A stretch of 64,000 nucleotides of DNA from Bursaphelenchus xylophilus (GCA_904066235.2 CAJFCV020000005.1:12519501-12583500); one strand, 5' to 3'. Shown: positions 22,695-36,589, counted from the first letter of the stretch. Made by a program: numbers and translations. The notes: a model not told the origin generated them from the letters alone.

Positions 22695-23522
22695 AAAGCC
22701 CTTTGGATTTCACGCAAATTTTCCTAAAATTTAGATTTTTCTGGAGCTGAGATTTGCCATGGATCGTGAGCACGTTTAATAATAGTACACTCCTAGTATC
22801 CCTGATCACCAGAACGCCCTTTTTACTCTACAATTTCATCAAAAAAAAACCCCCAAGTCTGATTGCGAGGAAGTCAATCGAAAATCATTTCCAAAATTTT
22901 CGGCTTTGAAACAATTTTTCAAAACTTTTGGGAGGGCGGAGAAGCTTCGAGTGGACTACCTTGTATGAAAAAAGCAAAAAAAGAATTTTAAAAAGGGACA
23001 TTTTCCCTCTTTATCTGCAAGTTCGAGAGCTAGAATTCCAGCGCAAAAAAAAATTAAAAAATTTGGCAAAAAATCTCGCAACAGTATTTTAAAATGACAA
23101 GCGAATACAACGCTTTACACAAAAAAAGTATAAAACAATTTCAAAGGGCAGGATGGGATGGGCGCAAACACGCGCTAGAGCCTTTTTGCAAATGATCATT
23201 TTCAAACCTTTGAAAACAGTAGCCGAAACAAAAAACCTAGCTAAAAACAACTTAACACTTTGGGGCTGAGTTGTTTTTAAGGCAAGGCCGAAGGCAAGGA
23301 ATAAGTTGTGGGCATTCGCAGAATACTGTCGGAGAAAAACAAGCTTTTTGGAAACGTTCGTTGGACTTAGCAACATCGCCAAAACAGATTTTTAGAATAC
23401 AATTGGACCGTTCGAACGCCCCTCATTTTCGAGAGCAACGAATACTGTGACTTAATCGATTTGCATGTTGATGAAGTTATGCAGGCATAATCGGTGCCGG
23501 GCTGTGTCAATTCCTTCCAAAA

Positions 23523-23536
23523 CCGTGACGTCACGG
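23523..23536. promoter_or_regulatory. CRE-like palindrome CCGTGACGTCACGG
   Basis: A perfect 14-bp palindrome around TGACGTCA, the binding core of CREB/ATF factors. It is more than 1 kb from the permease start and about 700 bp beyond the 3' end of the kinase gene, so a regulatory role is only a possibility. Confidence 0.3.
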
Positions 23537-24213
23537 CTTTTGGTTTCTGAAGTAAATATTCGCAAGAAACTTCAGAAGCCGTTACTTCAATGGGTTTGTT
23601 TTACAACCCGTTTTATTTCCTTAAACGGAGACAAAACCGTTGTTTAAAAGTTGAAACTTTTTTCACATTTTTCAATTCAAATTTATCAATTTTTGACTCA
23701 AATATTTACTTCGATAAGCGAATATCAACAAAATGATAAGTTAAAAGTGGTTTTGTTTACGGTATGAACATCCTTTGAGACATAAGACACACGGTTGCAT
23801 ACTGTAACAGGCAATAAAGAAATTTTGGGTTAGACGGTTATTAATTGATAAAAATGTCTGGAAATTCATTTGCTACAGTAGACACGTTAGAAAAGACAAA
23901 ATAATGGAAGAGAAATTGAAAAGTAAGTTGGTCAAAGTAAATAAAGATTTCTACATTGCGGGTGGTTAGAGAAAATACAAATTAGAAACAACTACGGTAG
24001 AATACATCTTTTGTAAACAAAAACAGAATTTGTAAAAAAAAAACACTTTTGACCCGTAAAAAAGTAAAATTTTTGTGATTCTACCGTATTCTTTTCATGT
24101 TTTTTGGAAAACTATTTGATGCTTTGATAAGGTACAAATATAGATTCAGATCGTTAACTATTGGCACTCGACCCGCCATAAACCCAGTACCACATAGCTA
24201 AAAGACGGCTGGT

Positions 24214-27200
24214 TCAGCTGAACGGCGCAGTCGACTTCCGCCAGGCTTCGGATTCACTTCGGGTCATGCGTAGGGTTTCTGCAAGAGATTGATCGGCGGT
24301 ACTGGGGATGGACCTGTCATTGTGGGTGCGCCGATGGAAGATCGGCGGCGACATGGAGGCGCTTATTCGGTGGGGGTGGTTCGGCTTGGGTTTGCGCCAG
24401 GGTGGACGGAGGAGGGTGGCGTAGGGAGCGGCGTTGGGACCGGGGGTGGGGCCTGACTGGGTGGTGGCGGTGGCAGCGGTTTTGAGGCGTTCGGGGTGGA
24501 CGAGTTGGCCGACCTTGTTGAAGAGATGGGCTCCTGGAACGAAAATTCCGAATATTTCTGCTGCAACGTACGCGGACAAGGTCCAATGCCCGAAAGTGGT
24601 TCGAAATGCGTTTGAGAGTTCTTTTCAAAGCCTCTGCATGTCTCTTTTTCTATCCAAGAACAGTTTATTCCTAATTAGAAAAGGACATGTGGAGGAAATG
24701 AAAATGGTTCCCGGATGCATTTGGAACGGTTTTTGTACACGGCTTCGGACTGCAAACTTATCAGTACAAGTTTTTGCACAGACATTTGAGAAACACAATA
24801 CTATCAACATTACTTTTACAGAAACGTCATTTCGATTAAAAAAGATGTCATTTCATCAAAAAAAAAAATTTTTTTTAGTCAACCACATCCAGCCAAAAAA
24901 AAAATTCTCACCAAATAATAGCTCTCCATGGAATCGTTTAAACCTAAAGTACTCGAAGAACCGGTCATATTGGATTGAGAAATGGAAGAATCCCGATGTC
25001 TTGAGTCTTTGCTCAATGATGATCCTGAAACAAAGTTTTGTGTTAATGAAACCGCTTCAAAATTTCCAACTAAACACGTATAACATTAATCTACGCTTTG
25101 TCGTAACGCGTATAAGTGTAAGAGAAGCTCAAAAAAATACTAAAAAGCAGCAAAAACAAAATACAAGTACTTTTGTTAACGAGTTAAATAGATTACCTCT
25201 GCATTCTAAGCTTTGAGATCATCGAAAATAGCAAACGAGAAAACAACATTTAGACAACAAAGGTACATATCCTTACCCTCCGAATTTCTGCTATGCGAGC
25301 TCAGCGGTCGAGGCTGATTCAGGTGGCTATGATGGTAATTCGGATGTGATTGATGCATGACTGCACCGAGGCCGTGTTGAGAAGTTGCGGACGCGCTGGC
25401 CGACCGTTGGACGGCTTGAATGGCCGGATACCGGGCCTAAACAGCGGGATTTGAAGCGAAAATTAGTGAAGAAAAGTTATGATAAAAGTTAGGTGGATTA
25501 CAAAAGATGGATAGAATAGGCAAACGTAACGATATTCAATCCGCGTTGTATACAACCACTACTCTTGGCAAGTCCCCTAAGACGATTTCCCGAATTCAAC
25601 CCACCTTCTCCGAGCTATGAGTGCTGTTTGAAGCGGTGTTCGCGGACGAACTTGGCGACCTCAGATCCATCAAATGGTTCTGCAGGTCGTGAACACTGCC
25701 AGGTCCCATGTGCACCACGTGCACAAAGCCTGAGGGCCCGGAAATCGGGAGCGCTGAGCGGCGATCGCTTCGGCTTTGGGAGTCGTCGCGGCTGGTCCTC
25801 ACCGAAAACTTTCTTCGCCGCTTCTGCACTCCTTTGGCGGATGCGATCGTGGACTGACAATTGGGTGGGACGAAGAGCTGGTTTTCAGCGGCTGGAATCA
25901 ACAATATAATGATAAAAATAAAACCCGAACAGGTGTTTTTCATCTCGGTCAGATCAAGCTTATAGCCTGGAATCAAGCAAATTGAAAAAATTTTGAAAAT
26001 AGCCAGTCGAATTGATTATTTGGCAGCCAAATCATCCGTATTTGAGATTCTAAGGCCGACTCAACCGTTTGGCTAGCAATTTTTTAATTCTTTGGCGATA
26101 CCAGTGAAGATTGTTTGCCTAAGCTCGAAAAGACAAGAAAAATCACCACTTACGTTCATTCAACGCGCTCAGATAGACCAAGTAAGGCATGTCGGCAACA
26201 TAGCATAAGCTGAGCAAGCCCTGCTCATGTAAGGGCCTTGACTTCCTCAAGTTTATTGTCTGCACCCATTCTCCGTTGGGGACGTGGAACACATCGATCT
26301 GATAATCCGAATGCAAACAAAGGTATGGCGCATGATAGGCAAACCCGTTCTCCGCGACTCTACATGGGAACATTAGCTCTTGAGCGCGGGATCTGTGGCC
26401 ATACGCGTCCACGTAGACTCCCATATTATTGAAGACCAGTAGGTATTGAGAGGGAAGATCGGTATCATCGATTGGAATCAGAAGACGGGCATCGTAGAGG
26501 GTCTTATTGAGGAATTGAAGAGAGCCGTCTTCAAGATTAACCAAGGCTAAAAAAGATTAAATCTTGAGAAAACAATTATATTTTACTTACAAATTTGCGA
26601 GTTATCAATGAGATCCCAGACTCTGAAGCCGCTCATATAGCCCACATAAAGTCGGCCGCCAATAATTCTCATAGTCTGTGGCAGAGCAGGCATAGCCAAG
26701 TCCCTCAGACGATGATGCCGCTTCTCCAACCGATTGATTTCGTAGACAATCACACTTTTCTGGACCGCAACTGCAAAATAATGAGGTGGAGTTTGGTTGG
26801 TGGATTGGGTCGTGATGGGCGAGCCATTGGCCGATGGTTCCGTCCGATGTTGTCCTTCGGCACCGTGTCCCACACAAAGCAGATGGCAGCCTTTCGTTTC
26901 GGGGACTTTGATCCATTTCAGTTCACGGCCATCCAACGCTGCAGTGGGGATGAGACGTACGTGACGGTCTTTTTGATTGCCCACAATAGCGATTAAAAGT
27001 TGTTCCTCATGATCATATTCGACCTTCTCCACAAACCGCTTGTTGTTTTCCTTTTCGCCGCCGACAGGCGTAATCGTCTAAAAGAACATGGGAACGCCAT
27101 CAAAAATCGGTTCTTTATAGCAAATCGCGCGAAAAAACTAATTCTTACCTCCTTATCCAACTCCACACACATCAAGCCACAATCTTGGAAGCCGATGACA

Positions 27201-30200
27201 AACTTCTGCCGGTCAATTATGGCAGCGCAATGAGCTGTCCGTAAGAGAGGAAGAGCCGTCATGTCGACCAATTCTTTTATGCCGTACGCATTTTTGCTGA
27301 CTAAACCACTTCTTGAGGCCAGTCCCTTCAATTCATTCAACGCAATCGTCCATTTCTTGGCTTCGGCTTCTGTTTCGGTCATCAGAAGGGCGTACTGTCT
27401 CAATGGGCTCTGAAGGTTGGAATTGGAGCTGGTCGAGCTTTGCGACCCAATCGTATCATTCCCATTTTGAGGGGACAGAACTTGGGAGCACATCACTTTG
27501 AAAATTTTTGGCAGTTCAGACTTTGAGGCGTGAATTGCGTCATTTTCCGTGACCTTGTCCACTTTGAACTCGGGATCCCGCATGTCGAATACTTGTCGAA
27601 CGCTGGTCTCAATCTGAACCGGCTTCCCATGTTTATCGCAAGTACAATCGTAAAGGTAGAGTTTGAAGTCTCCAACCACGACATAGGTGATGAGCCAGCC
27701 TTTCTTGATGCCCGCGGGCTTGGGAGTTTTGAGGAAGCCTTCGTATGCGGTTCCCGTTCCTTTTTGCGGATCGATTCCGAGAGGTCGGCGCTGGTCTTCG
27801 GGCACTGGACATTCCGAGGAGATCTTGGACACGCAGTTGACATGACAGGGGATGTGGCAATCCTGACAAGTCATACCTAAAGCAGATATATAAATTTCTG
27901 TGAAGAAAGAAAAATATGGTGCTATAGACAAAACTGGCTGCGCCTAGCAATGTATTTATATAGGAGGGAAGAAATACCAAAGAAAAATCTGTCCAAGTAT
28001 AGGAAATCATAAGCTAAAGCCGATGCAATTGAGTCATATGTAAAATAAACACTTCTTTTTGCTGAAAACCCGACTCCCCGCTCTGATTTCCTTGTCTTTC
28101 TTCAAAAACACTCCAATATCCCAGACTACATACCCTGTCGATCCAATCCGACGAGAATCGATGTGCACAGGCCGCATTTCGTTGGTTCTCGAAGAATGGC
28201 GTAGGCAAATCGATGGCCCTTCCCATTCAAGGCATTGTTTATCGATTGAAGTGTTTTGGGATACGATTTTTGAACGGGTTGAGCCCGTTGCTCCGGCGTT
28301 GAGGAGTAGAATGAAGCCATTGGGCTGGCCGAAGAGAAGGTGTTCTCATACGAGGGGGCATTGCTGAAAATTTTGTATTGTAATTGGAAACAATCAAAAA
28401 AAGATTGAATCTAAAAAAAGCGACCTTAAAACCGAACCCATAATTTGAATAGACAATTATTTGTAGTTGCTACCTCCATAAGACGGCACTATCAAATTAC
28501 TTTGAAAATTTCAAAATTACAGTGTAATAAAAACAAACACAGCACAAAAACAGGCACAGATATCTCCATTAGTGATGTCAAACTCAAGCCATAGGAAAAA
28601 CATGCAGACTCGTTGACAAAGCGTTCAAAACGACGTGTTTATTCGTAAAAAACAAGGGTAAATTAAAAACAGTGAAAGTTAAAACAAATGTGCAATGTTA
28701 ATATGTACATGAAAGAAAAAAGGAAGCAAAAACATAGGTGAAAACTCCGTTTTAAATTTTGCAAATACTGGTTAAAAACTAAAACCCAAATTCTGGAACA
28801 AAAACAACAAAAAACAGAGGCAATAACTTCCAACTGGACACTCAAAAATTTTCAAATCTCTAATATTTCAAGTTGTGAAACTAACAGACCTGGGAATGTA
28901 GGCGAGATTCGAATTTCTGGTGACCGGGCTCTCGTAATCCGACAGAAGACGGCGATCTTGCGGTGATCCTAAAGAATGAACAAAATCAAACGTCGCTAAA
29001 TGGGGACTTACTCATTGACCCGTAATTCGATGAAAAATCTTGTCCAATGGCATTGAAGAAGGCGGGATTAATTAGATGGTTGTTTTCAGCGACCGGGCTC
29101 AATTCGGAGTTCTGTCGTTCTCGGAGGACTTGGCACTCGCTTTCGTACCGCTCCAACTCTTGTACCTAAACTCAGAAGACAAAATCAGATTGAATTTACA
29201 GAAAATACCTTTCTCCGCGTAACATGTAAATTCTTCTCCATTTCGTCGTACTTCGCGCGCATTTTCCTTAGCTCTTCTTGTAATTGTTGTTTTGCTCTGA
29301 TCTCGGCCTCTAATTGTTGCTGTGCTTCAAATCTTCCATATTTGGCCTGTTTGGTCATCCTTCTCGAGCCCCATGCCTTGTCACTTGTTCCATACGGACT
29401 ATTCGAGTATATGTTTTGTTTCTGTCCATTCGTTGGGGTCGACGGGGACTTGGAGTGCTGAGCCAGGGCCTCCATGTCAGTTGCGAGCCGAGTGGCGAGG
29501 CCTTGCAAGTGTTCGCGGGCTTCCTTTTCGTCGCTGACCATTCGAAGCAGCTCCTCCATCTCCTCTTGACTGAATTGTGGGAGAGCGTGCTGGCTAAAAA
29601 TGCGAACAATTGAATAAATACCAAAGATCTTAAAAAACGGTTTTCAAAACAATTAATCCTACAGTCTATTTTCCAAGTTCTCATTGTCCTGCTTCAGATT
29701 TGCGTTTTCTTGCTTCAAAGAGTAGATCTCTGCTTCCAAAGCCGAGATCTTTTTGCCTAATCCGCTTTCCAGATCCTCAATTTTCTCTCGAGATTGTGAT
29801 TCCAATCTCTGTTGCTGTTCCTCGTGCTCAACAACCAACCTCTTTATCCGGGTCTGCAATTCCTCCGCCTCCTTTTTGTAATTTTCTACGATCTCCGCGC
29901 GTTTAACCTCTTCGGCCGTTCGGAGTTCGTTGAAATGCTCTTGCAGTCGTTGCAGCTCGTTGTTTAATCGTTGAACTTCTTCGCCTTCGTCTCCTTTCGA
30001 GCTCTCCACGTCAAGTTTTGCTTGGAGAACACTAACAGTAACCCTTTGAGCATCAAGTTCCTTTGAGAGATGTTCTGATTGCAATTCGAATTCTTCGGCG
30101 GCCTTCTTCAAGCGTTGATTGTCATTTTCCAGGCTTTCAACAACTTCCTGACTTTTCTTCAGGTTGGATTGAACATGTTGAAGGTCCGATTCCAAGCGAC

Positions 30201-32299
30201 TTCTATTTCTCTTCTCTTCATCAAGCGATTCTTCGGCACGGATGAGTTCAGACTGCAGCTGATCCAATTTCTGACTCAGCTCAGATTCCGACGAGGTCAA
30301 CGTAGTAAGGCGTTCGGCGTTATCTTCGAGTTCCTAAAGAACAACATGACAAAACAAAAAATTGTCCTTACTCTTTGCAAGTCCTGTTTTTCAAGGATTA
30401 ACTGACGGTTCTTATCCTTCAAATCCTTGACCTTCTTCTCCAAATCTTCGACATTTGCTTCTTTCAGAGGCCTGGCCTGATTAGCTTCGTCTTCCAACCG
30501 CCGTTTCAAGATTTGTATTTCGTCTTTCAGTTGGGCAATCAACGTTTCAGACTCTTCATCCTTCGTTGAATTCATAATTCCAGACAATTGTTTTTGAAGT
30601 ACACTACGCTCATTCTCCAGACGTTCCAACGCTTCAGGCTTGACGCTCTCAGTGCCTTCAGCGAACGTTGCTTCCGCCAAGTTGCACATATCACTCAGCT
30701 GAGACCCATGTGTATAAGTGAAGCCGACAAATGGTAGATGGTGGCCAGTGAAAGCGGCAGAAACATTCGGCGGTTGGGTGTTCACCGGGGTAAAATCGTT
30801 TTCGAATTCGTCAAAGTTTGAAGTATCCGTCTCGGACGAAACTTCTGGAACATAAGGTGCGGTTGCTAAAAAGAGAGGCAAATCATCGAATGGCCTTAAA
30901 AATGAATACAAAATAGTTTGAAACTTACAATTCCTGATGTTTTGCCAATCAATTCCTTCGAAGAATGGGTGATTTCTAAAGTCCTCGAGGCCATTCTTTC
31001 CCAGTCTCTGCTCACGAGCACAGATCAACTTCGAAACAAGATCTTTGGCGGCATCACTGATCTCGATGTCCTCCGGGAACTCAAACATTTGCTGAAACGG
31101 GGGTTATTACTCCACTCAACTTTATAAGCCATTTACGCTCCTCAAAACTTTGCAATCCGTAAAATAAATACTCTTCTTGTCCATCCGAAAAATTCTCACC
31201 TCGTGATTCATGATCTGGCCGTAGGTGTCGACCAAGCTGTCAGCGTAAAATGGAGTCTCGCCGAAGAGCATCTCATACATGCAGATTCCCAGCGACCACC
31301 AGTCGCACTCCGCACCGTACGTCTCATGCCCGCTTTCCACGGCTCGCAACGTCTCGGGCGAGATGTAGTCCGGCGTTCCCACGGCTGTCGTGGCTCTGAC
31401 CGTCCCATCGGGCAGTCTCTTCAAACAACTTCCAAAGTCGCCCAGCTTTATGTGCCCGGACCGGTCCAGCAGGATATTGTCGGGTTTGATGTCGCGATGC
31501 ACATAGCCGAGTTGATGAACAGAATCGATCGCCAAAATCATCTCCGCCACATAGAAACGAGTCATGGATTCGGGCAGACGGACTTCGAACTTGGACAACA
31601 AGGTTAGCAGATCGCCACCAACGTAATATTCCATTACAAGATAGAGGTTCTTCTCATCTTGGAAAGCAAAATGAATGTTGGTGATCCATTGCCGATCGCC
31701 AAAAACCATCACATCGCGTTCTTCTTTGAAGCAAGCCGTCTCGGCCCTCTTTAGCATCTCCCATTTGTTCAGGATCTTCATGGCAAACACCTAAAAAACA
31801 TATGTTATTCATTAAAGTAAAACCAATATTCTCCAAAAAAGAGAATTTAATAAAGTTTGTACAGAGCATGGAAAGTAGGGACTTACTTTATCAGTATTCT
31901 TCAATTTAACAACAGCAACTTCTCCAAAAGATCCCCGTCCAATAACCTTGAGGACGTCAAAGTCTTCTCTCGACAGTCGAAGAGCCTTTACCTGGTTCAC
32001 CGTCGGCCTCACTAAAAATATAGTCAATATAGACTCAAATAACCATCAAAACCCAGTTCGAATAATATAGAAGCCACTTTTTGAGAAACAACATACCTAA
32101 AAACTAACACAAATAAAAAAAACTTGCCATAATCCACAAATTCAGCGATTGATTTCTCCCTTCTAAGTGTTGAATTGCAACATTCATCGTAGAGGCAGAC
32201 TAAGGAGTCTAACAACGTCTCCAATGACAATGAGGAATCGTAAGGGGCTCCACATAAATACAACCGCTCCAACTTCTTCAACCTCTCCAGTGCCGACAT
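24214..32299 (-). CDS. MRCK-type serine/threonine kinase (CDC42-binding, myotonic dystrophy kinase-related)
   Basis: Sixteen exons, in coding order: 32299-32128, 32011-31887, 31790-31200, 31091-30929, 30865-30372, 30333-29663, 29593-29209, 29165-29012, 28968-28890, 28363-28134, 27876-27149, 27077-26591, 26546-26154, 25891-25605, 25436-25277 and 24560-24214 (1,821 residues). Domains: AGC kinase about 76-340 ([20 protein letters not shown]) with C-terminal extension, coiled coil about 390-870, C1 about 998-1047 (all zinc-ligand Cys/His), PH about 1070-1190, CNH to about 1555, and CRIB ([14 protein letters not shown]) about 1607. It should act downstream of GTP-bound CDC42 to phosphorylate myosin regulators and shape actin. 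CNH plus CRIB separate it from ROCK. Intron 1 is GC-AG. The tail after CRIB, about 200 residues, is not conserved in what I recall, and its last exon is the least certain. Confidence 0.9.
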
Positions 32300-35200
32300 T
32301 TTACATTTGTGTGGTTAGCACTGGCCTGAAATGCAATAAATAAATATAGATCAGCACACGCACACAATTAAAGTACAGTGGAGACAATGCACAGGCTGAA
32401 ATTCATGTAAATATCCAAAAATAATCGCTCTTATCTATCGTCTTGCCTTATATAATCTGACAATACTTGTAGAATGCAATTGAAAAGCTATACCAAAAAT
32501 TAAATTCGACTTTGAGAGACTAAAAAAGGGTCTAAAATTTCTTTTACAAGATTTAAGAATTTCGAACTTCAATAAACAGACGAGCAAAAATTCGATGAGT
32601 CAAGCGTTACGAGCCTGTGAACGAAGCATAAAACAGACAAAAAAAACTCAATTCCTCTGCCATATTACCCATTTATAGGTTGAAAATAAGTAAAATATCG
32701 ACCAGAAATCAAAATAAAATTTCAGGTAATATTCTCCTGCATAAAGATTTCGCATTGAGATGGCAAAACTCTTTAAAAAAACGATCGATTAGGCTTGGCG
32801 TTGGTACCCAGAGTTGTAAATAAACTTTCGGCCAGATGTGTGCATCATTCCTCGCAAAATCGGCTATTTTTTTCTCCGACAGAATGCCAAGAAATTCGCG
32901 AGCACAATTTTTTGCGGCGGGAGAAAAACGCTTGTTTGCGGCAGAAAAAAGTCGCATTTCTAAAGTCCCGAGATGTGAAATAACGTGTCTGGAAGTTTTA
33001 TAGATCCAGAATTGAACTTGACGTTCCTTGTCGAACCTTGTTTCATATTCAAAAATAGATTTAAAGATAAAAAGGTATAAGAAATAAGAACAACGTTTTT
33101 AGTCGTAAAAATCCGAGCTTGTTGCGAATGCGACAGAATCTACCGCGACAAGTTTTGGAGTTTATTCGTGAACCGTGGAATCGGGTTAACATTGCCTAGT
33201 ATAAGGTCCCGCTGATTTGATTAGCACGCGGAAATGCAAGCCGCATTAATTTCCTGACAGCAGGCTGGATGGGGCTTAATTTGGGCTAAACTTGCGTTAA
33301 TTGGAACCGAGTTTTTCGTAACCTGTAACGAAATGTTAAACATTGCAAGATGCAGCGAATTATGGTTTGGGGAGTGCTGTGGAGTAGTTTACAAGCGTCT
33401 CTAATCGAGAGGTTCTTGAAACCACACGTTTTTGAGGGGAGAGAGGAGACGGAGCGCGTCACATTCACTTGACCTCAGCCCGGCTTGACCTCTTTTCGGT
33501 GGCTTGTTGCAGGCTGTTCGGATGAGTTACACGTCCCGGATCCGCCGATCTCAAGGAGTGTTTATCAGCGCTCAAATCACTCTTCTCATGTTCAGTAGTG
33601 AAGAGCAACGGCCAAGGGGTACTTGCAGAAGATAAAAATCGCGCGAGCAGGTTATAGTGGATTGTTAAATATGCTTTTAGTCCATTGAAAAAAATACTTG
33701 TAGAACAAACGTAAAAAAATGGTCAGGCATGAGATTAGAATACATCTGGTGATGGGCATGTCTTAGATAGAAGTTCAGTGAAATTTCAAAACACTTGTGC
33801 ACATTTCAAGCCCATTAAACTGGAGAAGGGACTAGGGCACGAAGGTCCTTGGGAAAACAAAAAGGACATGAATTTCAAAACAAATGGTCATTTTGGAATC
33901 TTTTTTAGAGAAATGAAAATTCATCACAGATACGAAAAATTTTATCGCGAATTACTTGCCATGCCGGCGAAATTGTTAACGAAAAAGTGTTTTGACAATC
34001 TTAATGAGATTTTGAAGCCACTCCAACTTATTGTATAGGTATTTTGATGAAATGACTGCCAAATTTTAATTTTGCGGCCATTTCAAACTTAAAAGTTCTT
34101 GAGAATCAATGGTAACTTTTTCTCGCTGAAAAGGATTCCAGAACAACCCATTTGGGCCAGTTAAACTTGTTGGTTTGCCCTTTTCAACGATTAAGTAAAT
34201 TACACTCAGTAAATACGATCTGCCCGTATAACTGCCAAATATAAAATGATTTCACAAAGTTTCCTCAAAGCAAAGCTAAACCGAATCAATAGACAAAAAA
34301 TGGTTTTATTGAAAAAGATCCATCCCCGGCTCGTGGAGTCAAAGCCGCCAGAGGCATCGACGGCTCTGTTGCACCGTCCGGCGACGCACTCCACTGCGCT
34401 GTGGGAGAGGGAAACGGAAGAGGAATGACCAAAAAAGGCAAAAGGAACATAAGCGAATAAATATTTCGAATTCGCCTGAGCGGCTGAAAAGTCATCTTTC
34501 AGAAATCCCTTTTTCTTCAGGACTTTGTGATCAAAAAATGGGCGAATAACGGATAAAACTGCTGACCAATGCCCCCAGAATAATCCATCATTTGGCGCGT
34601 CTTAACGTCCAATGATTCGATTCAAATCGGCGATATTTTGAAAGTTTATAAAGTGCGCTTTACATGAAAAGGCAATTTTCTACGGCTGCCAAAAACCCTA
34701 TTCTTCCGATAAAGCGTTTTATGAGCTCATGTTTTCTCATTTTAGCGACCAACAATAACAAGATAATAAAATTTGATAATGATCAAAATAGTCTTCGGAA
34801 AACTATTTTGGAAAGCGCATTGGGTTTGTAAACTTAACAATAAGATGCGCCTCATCCTCCCGTCCAAAAGCCCGCCGAAAATTGCCGTTTGGAATAGAAC
34901 AGAGAAAAGAGATTCGCAGAAAAAATCTGACTCACTCTTCTGATCCGTAGGGACATAAAAAAGAATGGGCGAGGGATGAAATAATGAAACTTTAAAAGCT
35001 GCACTAAATTCTTCTTTTTTATACATAATTATAGAAAGAAATGTCTTCAAAACAGTCGCAAGTTTCAAATTCCTCCTTATCAAAGTATGAGACTGCTTTC
35101 TAATGGGATCTCGCGTGTTCCGCGAAGCTTTTTTGGGATCACGATTGAAAGAATTGCAGAGAAGAAGCGACAAAAAGCCTTTTTAAACAATTTCGCCTTC

Positions 35201-35575
35201 AAAAGTCTAACGACACAGAGGGGATGAGCGAAGGAAAAATGAGTATTGAGTTATCTCTCTTTCGTCATCAGTGGACTTGTGTTTTTGCTGTTTATTTAGG
35301 CGCTGGTCGGCTAAATTAGAATTTTTTTAGAACAATGACTTTGCTTGCACTTTAATTTAAATCTAAATCTATTGGGGCTAACATATAATATCTATCTACT
35401 GTGCGATATTGGTCAATTGTTTATTAAAACGAATGTAGAATCTAGCATAAGAATTCGGTTAATTTACAGGAAAAAACTCCCCTCATCCGAGGAAAAGATT
35501 TAATACAATATAGGGCGGAAAACATGCAAGTAATTGGGAGAAAATTTTCACTTTGACAGTTTCCAAACGTCGCCA
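32300..35575. other. Long gene-poor stretch upstream of the kinase
   Basis: 3.3 kb, AT-rich. It should contain the kinase promoter and non-coding 5' exons, if any; no TATA box is obvious. Open frames such as 33778-34038 and 34742-35173 lack ATG starts, family motifs or matching splice sites and are not called. Confidence 0.5.
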
Positions 35576-36016
35576 TCAAATATGCCTTATCCAGTCCCTC
35601 ATGTAATCCGTACTGTTGTCCAGCATCGCATGTGTGAGCTCTCTGCGGATCCTCAGAATCAACACGCGCTCATAATTATTGAGTCGGCGTTGAGACACAT
35701 ATGTGTCGAGCTGATCAAGGAGCTGCATGCATTCATTCATCTGGTGCTCGCCACGCTGCAGACCACGAATGTCCCGGAGGCGTTGAGAAGTTGATGAGAA
35801 GAAATCACCCATCAAAATCCGCGGCTGTAATGTCGGCAATTTAGCAGCTGAAAGAGGGCCAAAGCGCGGTAAATTTTACTAGACTGGGTCGAGCGGAAAA
35901 GGGTCGTTTTTGAACAGCTTCTCCATGATATTTACAAAGCTTGAGAAAGTAATTTCTGACATGGCCAAAAGGCGTCTTACCAAGTTTATAAACTCCTCAA
36001 TGCAAGTTTCGGGCAT
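35576..36016 (-). CDS. Small hypothetical protein, three exons
   Basis: Exons, in coding order: 36016-35981, 35939-35880 and 35824-35576. Both junctions are phase 0 with GT-AG borders, giving 114 residues. The last 80 residues look like alpha-helical soluble protein: QRLRDIRGLQRGEHQMNE, TYVSQRRLNNYERVLILRIR, then MRDWIRHI at the end. No signal peptide or membrane segment is seen, and I do not recognise a family. The last exon is the best supported part; the two short upstream exons rest on phase and splice-site fit only. A TTG or internal ATG start in the last exon would be the alternative. Confidence 0.45.
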
Positions 36017-36589
36017 TAAAAGAAACTGAGATAATTGTTCGTAATATGGCTATGTCTGTATGTCTACACGTGTCACTTAATTATATATTAGGGTAAGAAG
36101 AAGCTCTCATTGGGAACCGAAAACGCCGATAGTACTTGGAAAGCCATAAAAACGGCAAAGCGAATTAACCTTGTTGCTCAAAGATTTAAGAATTGAAATA
36201 CTCTTCAAGCCCATCAGTTTTGAACAACCCGGATTGTGCAGGCGACACATCATTATCGAGGGTTTGCGATCGAATTCAGAGCATTCCGTTGATTTGCATA
36301 TTTAGTGCGGCGAGGAGATTGTGGTATATCAACGCCGAAAATGGTCAAGAGCTGATTGTGATTTCGTCACAAAGCATGCGGTTGAACTTTCACAATAATT
36401 AAAGACAAATTTTAATCTTTGGATTTTGAGCGAAATGTTGTAGCAAAAGTTGAAAAAATCTTTCCGAAACTCAAAATGAAAAAAAACGAGAAGTTAATTT
36501 TCTGATTTCCATTTTCTAAAATCTTGTTGGTAAGCGGTTGTTGCATTCCCCGGCTTTCGTCTTGGCTTCTGTATTTATCAATTCAAGCC
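36017..36589. other. Intergenic, nothing recognised
   Basis: 573 bases between divergent small genes. TATTAGGGT at about 36088 resembles the tip of the mariner ends but does not extend, so it is not called as an element. Confidence 0.45.

Larger units (their letters stand above)
22485..24213. other. Intergenic region, no gene seen
   Basis: 1.7 kb of AT-rich DNA upstream of the permease and downstream of the kinase. It contains a 13-bp-stem hairpin (22659-22694) and the palindrome CCGTGACGTCACGG (23523-23536). No coding exon with supporting splice sites was found. Confidence 0.6.

Noticed and set aside
22278..22717. Longer minus-strand frame upstream of the permease (22364-22717)
   Set aside because: It is in a different frame from the permease exon 1, crosses the hairpin, and has no homology.
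24434..25216. Plus-strand open frame of 260 codons
   Set aside because: It overlaps the last kinase exon on the other strand. Its first part is the mirror of the GC-rich, proline-coding strand and its second half is low-complexity Lys/Asn-rich sequence. No family motif, signal peptide or splice pattern supports it.
33778..34038. 86-codon plus-strand frame
   Set aside because: It begins without ATG, is Lys/Phe-rich, and no splice site or family match supports it.
36085..36095. TATTAGGGT resembling a mariner end
   Set aside because: The match to the 31-bp mariner terminal repeat stops after a few bases and no partner end exists.
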